Source: Erysipelotrichia bacterium | GTDB taxonomy: Bacteria; Bacillota_I; Bacilli_A; Erysipelotrichales; Erysipelotrichaceae | Direction: 5' to 3' | NCBI GenBank assembly: GCA_009916335.1 | Contig: SAAR01000134.1 | Span: forward strand, 1 to 9,093 | DNA length: 9,093 bases | Shown here: in pieces, positions 8,373 through 9,093 of the stretch | Numbering within the stretch: the first letter of the stretch is position 1 | Layout of the letters: every line of letters begins with the position of its first letter | Notes under the pieces: model-generated | What the model saw: the letters and a program-made list of their open reading frames with translations, nothing else | Told to the model about the DNA's origin: nothing | The model's database searches: none | Position numbers and translations under genes: made by a program

Positions 8373-8409
8373 ATATAATTAGTAAAGATAGGAAAAATAA
8401 TAAAAGTTA

Positions 8410-8438
8410 TTGCAATCATTTTGCGATTTGACTATAAT
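8410..8438 (+). promoter_or_regulatory. Antitoxin-type promoter of copy A
   Basis: TTGCAA (8410-8415) and TATAAT (8433-8438) are separated by exactly 17 bp, matching the promoter of copy B. The spacer differs at several bases while both boxes are identical, which suggests they are maintained. With its terminator deleted, a transcript would read into the antisense of the toxin leader. Confidence 0.65.
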
Positions 8439-8514
8439 AAATTTGAGTAAAGAGTAATATTGCTTTTATTAAAATGAAAAATATTCCATCATACAAACAT
8501 GTAATCAAAAACAT
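8416..8514 (-). pseudogene. Remnant toxin region of copy A
   Basis: The toxin start region (ATG ATG GAA TAT TTT) survives near 8481-8492, but its frame stops after seven codons. In the neighbouring frame an ATG at 8514, eight bases after AAAGGATAG, opens a 32-codon hydrophobic frame (beginning MFLITCLYDGIFFILIK) that runs across the deletion junction into the antitoxin promoter and ends at 8416. It is most likely an accidental product of the deletion, though a short hydrophobic peptide could still be made. Confidence 0.4.
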
Positions 8515-8671
8515 TATATGAACTATCCTTTCCCCCTACTTATATACTAAAACAAGTGGATAGGGTACACTTCACTTAGAGAGGATAAGGCAATGAACCA
8601 CACGAGCCTGTCCTCTTATATGTGCCAAAAAAAACAGAAAAAGTTTTATAAAATAAAATTTTGAAAAGTTA

Positions 8672-8700
8672 TTGCAATCATGTTGTCATTTGGCTATAAT
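8672..8700 (+). promoter_or_regulatory. Antitoxin RNA promoter of copy B
   Basis: TTGCAA (8672-8677) and TATAAT (8695-8700) have a 17-bp spacer, a near-consensus vegetative promoter. Transcription would start around 8707 and meet an intrinsic terminator about 80 bases later, with no coding sequence between, as expected for a small RNA gene. Confidence 0.8.
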
Positions 8701-8736
8701 GAATTTGAGCAAAGAGCAATCTTGCTTTTATTAAAA

Positions 8737-8748
8737 TGCAAAATACTC
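8737..8748 (+). repeat. 12-nt direct repeat, antitoxin copy
   Basis: TGCAAAATACTC is identical to 8926-8937 and lies in the predicted small RNA. Because the toxin is read from the opposite strand, this repeat makes the small RNA complementary to toxin codons 3-6. The shorter ATTAAAAT just before it (8730-8737) also recurs at 8955-8962, but being pure A/T it is weak evidence. Confidence 0.85.
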
Positions 8749-8750
8749 AA

Positions 8751-8790
8751 AGCAAAAGGAGGGCACCTGTTTAATGACCTCCTTTTTGCT
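8751..8790. terminator. Bidirectional intrinsic terminator shared by toxin and antitoxin RNAs
   Basis: AGCAAAAGGAGG (8751-8762) pairs with CCTCCTTTTTGCT (8778-8790) around a 15-base loop. On the plus strand CCTCC is followed by TTTTT; on the minus strand it is followed by TTTTGCTTT. The stem can therefore end convergent transcripts from both sides. The loops contain possible YUNR U-turn motifs (UUUA on plus, UUAA on minus). Confidence 0.8.
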
Positions 8791-8817
8791 ATATCTAAGT
8801 GTATGTAATAGTATTTA

Positions 8818-8856
8818 TGTGCTTTGCACAAAGCTTGTTACTTATTAATAAAGTAA
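8818..8856 (-). other. Hairpins in the toxin mRNA 3' untranslated region
   Basis: A 6-bp stem, TTACTT (8838-8843) with AAGTAA (8851-8856), lies directly after the toxin stop. Next to it are two mutually exclusive stems: TGTGC-TTT-GCACA (8818-8830) and GCTTT-GCAC-AAAGC (8821-8834). They lie between the toxin stop and the terminator and may affect mRNA stability or folding. These are structures by inspection only. Confidence 0.4.
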
Positions 8857-8943
8857 TTATCCTTTAATAATAAGGTAGATCATTTCTATTAGTGTAATCA
8901 CTAAAACAAGGATTAATGCAATCGCTGCAAAATACTCCATCAT
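8857..8943 (-). CDS. Small hydrophobic peptide, putative type I toxin
   Basis: A 28-residue peptide begins MMEYFAAIALILVLV, continues as a single membrane helix and ends IIKG. A short N-terminus, one helix and a basic tail match small membrane toxins of type I systems (Fst-like or holin-like toxin families), which damage the membrane when overproduced. It is not a clear match to classical Fst, whose tail is longer and charged. The nearest ribosome binding site, AGAAAGGAG (minus, 8974-8984), is about 30 bases from the ATG pair. A perfect 8-bp hairpin between them could bring them together. A competing ATG at 8965 has ideal spacing to that site and opens a 33-codon cysteine-rich frame ending at 8864, which lacks a membrane helix. 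I prefer the toxin frame because of its composition. Codons 3-6 are the complement of the antitoxin repeat. Confidence 0.65.
   Translation of the reverse strand: MMEYFAAIALILVLVITLIEMIYLIIKG
8926..8937 (-). repeat. 12-nt direct repeat, toxin-gene copy
   Basis: TGCAAAATACTC on the plus strand (GAGTATTTTGCA in the toxin mRNA, codons 3-6) is identical to 8737-8748, 189 bp away. It is the probable antisense target of the small RNA and the probable deletion end point that produced copy A. Confidence 0.85.
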
Positions 8944-8948
8944 ACAGA

Positions 8949-8984
8949 CATGTAATTAAAATCATTACATGCACTCTCCTTTCT
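8949..8984 (-). promoter_or_regulatory. Toxin mRNA leader: ribosome binding site plus hairpin
   Basis: On the minus strand AGAAAGGAGAG (8984-8974) is followed by a perfect 8-bp inverted repeat, CATGTAAT/ATTACATG (8971-8949), with a 7-base loop, and then by the toxin ATG ATG at 8943. Copy A has the same arrangement with one mismatch in the stem. The hairpin may bridge the ribosome binding site to the start codon or block initiation. Confidence 0.55.
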
Positions 8985-9002
8985 CCCTATTTACATACTA
9001 AA

Positions 9003-9080
9003 ACTAGTGGATAGGGTACACTTCACTTAGAGAGGATAAGGTAGCGAAACCACACGTGCCTCCTCACTCTTATATATGCC
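9003..9080 (-). promoter_or_regulatory. Conserved upstream block of the toxin transcript, promoter uncertain
   Basis: This block is strongly conserved between the two copies (8549-8630 in A). Two minus-strand promoter placements are possible. In copy A, TATATA (8541-8546) has a poor -35, TGTACC, 17 bp upstream; copy B has TATGTA at the same place. Alternatively, TATAAG (minus) lies at 9069-9074 in B and 8615-8620 in A, near a T-tract. An inverted repeat related to AGAGGA/TCCTCT spans the block in both copies. I cannot decide which is used. Confidence 0.35.
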
Positions 9081-9093
9081 AAAAAAACAAAAA

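Larger units (their letters stand above)
8403..8642. repeat. Upstream, deleted copy (A) of the toxin-antitoxin-like element
   Basis: About 240 bp align closely with 8665-9093 in the same orientation. The left part is offset by 262 bp (for example TTGCAA at 8410 and 8672). The right part is offset by 451 bp (GGATAGGGTA at 8558 and 9009). The difference is a 189-bp deletion at 8475-8486. Copy A keeps the plus-strand antitoxin promoter and the toxin leader, but has lost most of the toxin gene and the terminator. In the toxin frame the peptide now ends after seven codons (MMEYFSF, then stop). Confidence 0.85.
8707..8790 (+). ncRNA. Putative antitoxin small RNA (RNAII-like)
   Basis: This is a predicted transcript of about 80 nt from the strong promoter upstream to the terminator. 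It starts with a small hairpin (AAGAGC-AAUCUU-GCUUUU, with one G-U pair). It then carries TGCAAAATACTC (8737-8748), the exact complement of toxin codons 3-6, and ends in the terminator hairpin it shares with the convergent toxin mRNA. Known Fst/RNAII modules use the same two contact regions: terminator loop and direct repeats at the toxin start. The assignment is by architecture; the RNA ends are inferred. Confidence 0.65.
8665..9093. repeat. Complete copy (B) of the toxin-antitoxin-like element
   Basis: This is the full-length version of the tandem element and reaches the right edge of the window. In plus-strand order it holds the antitoxin promoter, a short RNA with the 12-nt repeat, a bidirectional terminator, the toxin 3' region, the toxin gene (minus), its leader hairpin and ribosome binding site, and a conserved upstream block (about 8990-9080). 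That block contains a tandem 10-mer, GGATAGGGTA (9009-9018) and GGATAAGGTA (9034-9043), 25 bp apart. The same tandem pair is found in copy A at 8558 and 8583. Confidence 0.85.

Noticed and set aside
8594..8665. Plus-strand 23-codon frame starting ATG AAC CAC after GAGGATAAGG in copy A
   Set aside because: Copy B has GTAGCG at this place and no corresponding start, so the frame is not conserved between copies.
8965..8970. ATG-TAA start-stop directly after the toxin ribosome binding site
   Set aside because: Spacing to the ribosome binding site is too short (3 nt), and copy A reads ATATAATG, so it is not kept.
8403..9093. CRISPR array or insertion sequence as explanation for the tandem repeats
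   Set aside because: There are only two long copies with no regular short repeat-spacer pattern, no transposase frame and no terminal inverted repeats; the internal promoter, terminator and toxin frame explain the structure better.

Overview
The window is AT-rich DNA (roughly one-third G+C by eye). It has strong AGGAGG-type ribosome binding sites, Rho-independent terminators and a Firmicutes-style gene set. The proteins (a divergent RodA/FtsW, a YjcF/ElaA-type GNAT, a Cof-type HAD phosphatase, Mfd) suggest a low-GC Firmicute, perhaps Erysipelotrichia-like. That placement is an inference from general appearance, not from a marker gene.

Layout. (1) Positions 1-1520, minus strand: a GNAT acetyltransferase gene overlaps by ATGA the start of a rodA/ftsW-family gene, which runs off the left edge. 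(2) A 63-bp divergent intergenic region separates this pair from a plus-strand gene (1584-3140). That gene encodes a glucose-family PTS EIICB-like membrane protein lacking the phospho-cysteine and the usual sugar-site motifs, and a good terminator follows it. (3) Positions 3236-3512 hold an AT-rich gap with a doubtful 28-codon ORF and a probable extended -10 promoter. (4) Positions 3513-8372 hold a three-gene plus-strand operon: a Cof/HAD phosphatase, an SGNH esterase/acyltransferase-like hydrolase and the transcription-repair coupling factor Mfd. Gaps are 18 and 21 nt, with a ribosome binding site before each gene.

(5) Positions 8373-9093 carry no conventional gene and are the most interesting part. 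They hold two tandem, same-orientation copies of one element. The complete copy (about 8665-9093) looks like a type I toxin-antitoxin module. A minus-strand mRNA encodes a 28-residue hydrophobic peptide. A short plus-strand RNA has a near-consensus promoter and converges on the mRNA at a shared bidirectional terminator. A 12-nt direct repeat gives that small RNA antisense complementarity to toxin codons 3-6. This is the logic of the Fst/RNAII (par) family, although the peptide does not look like classical Fst. The upstream copy (about 8403-8642) is the same element minus 189 bp. The missing part lies exactly between the two copies of the 12-nt repeat, so it has lost the toxin body and the terminator but keeps the antitoxin promoter.

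The main genes serve envelope growth (RodA), small-molecule acylation and deacylation (GNAT, SGNH), phosphate ester hydrolysis (HAD) and DNA repair (Mfd). No common pathway linking them is visible.
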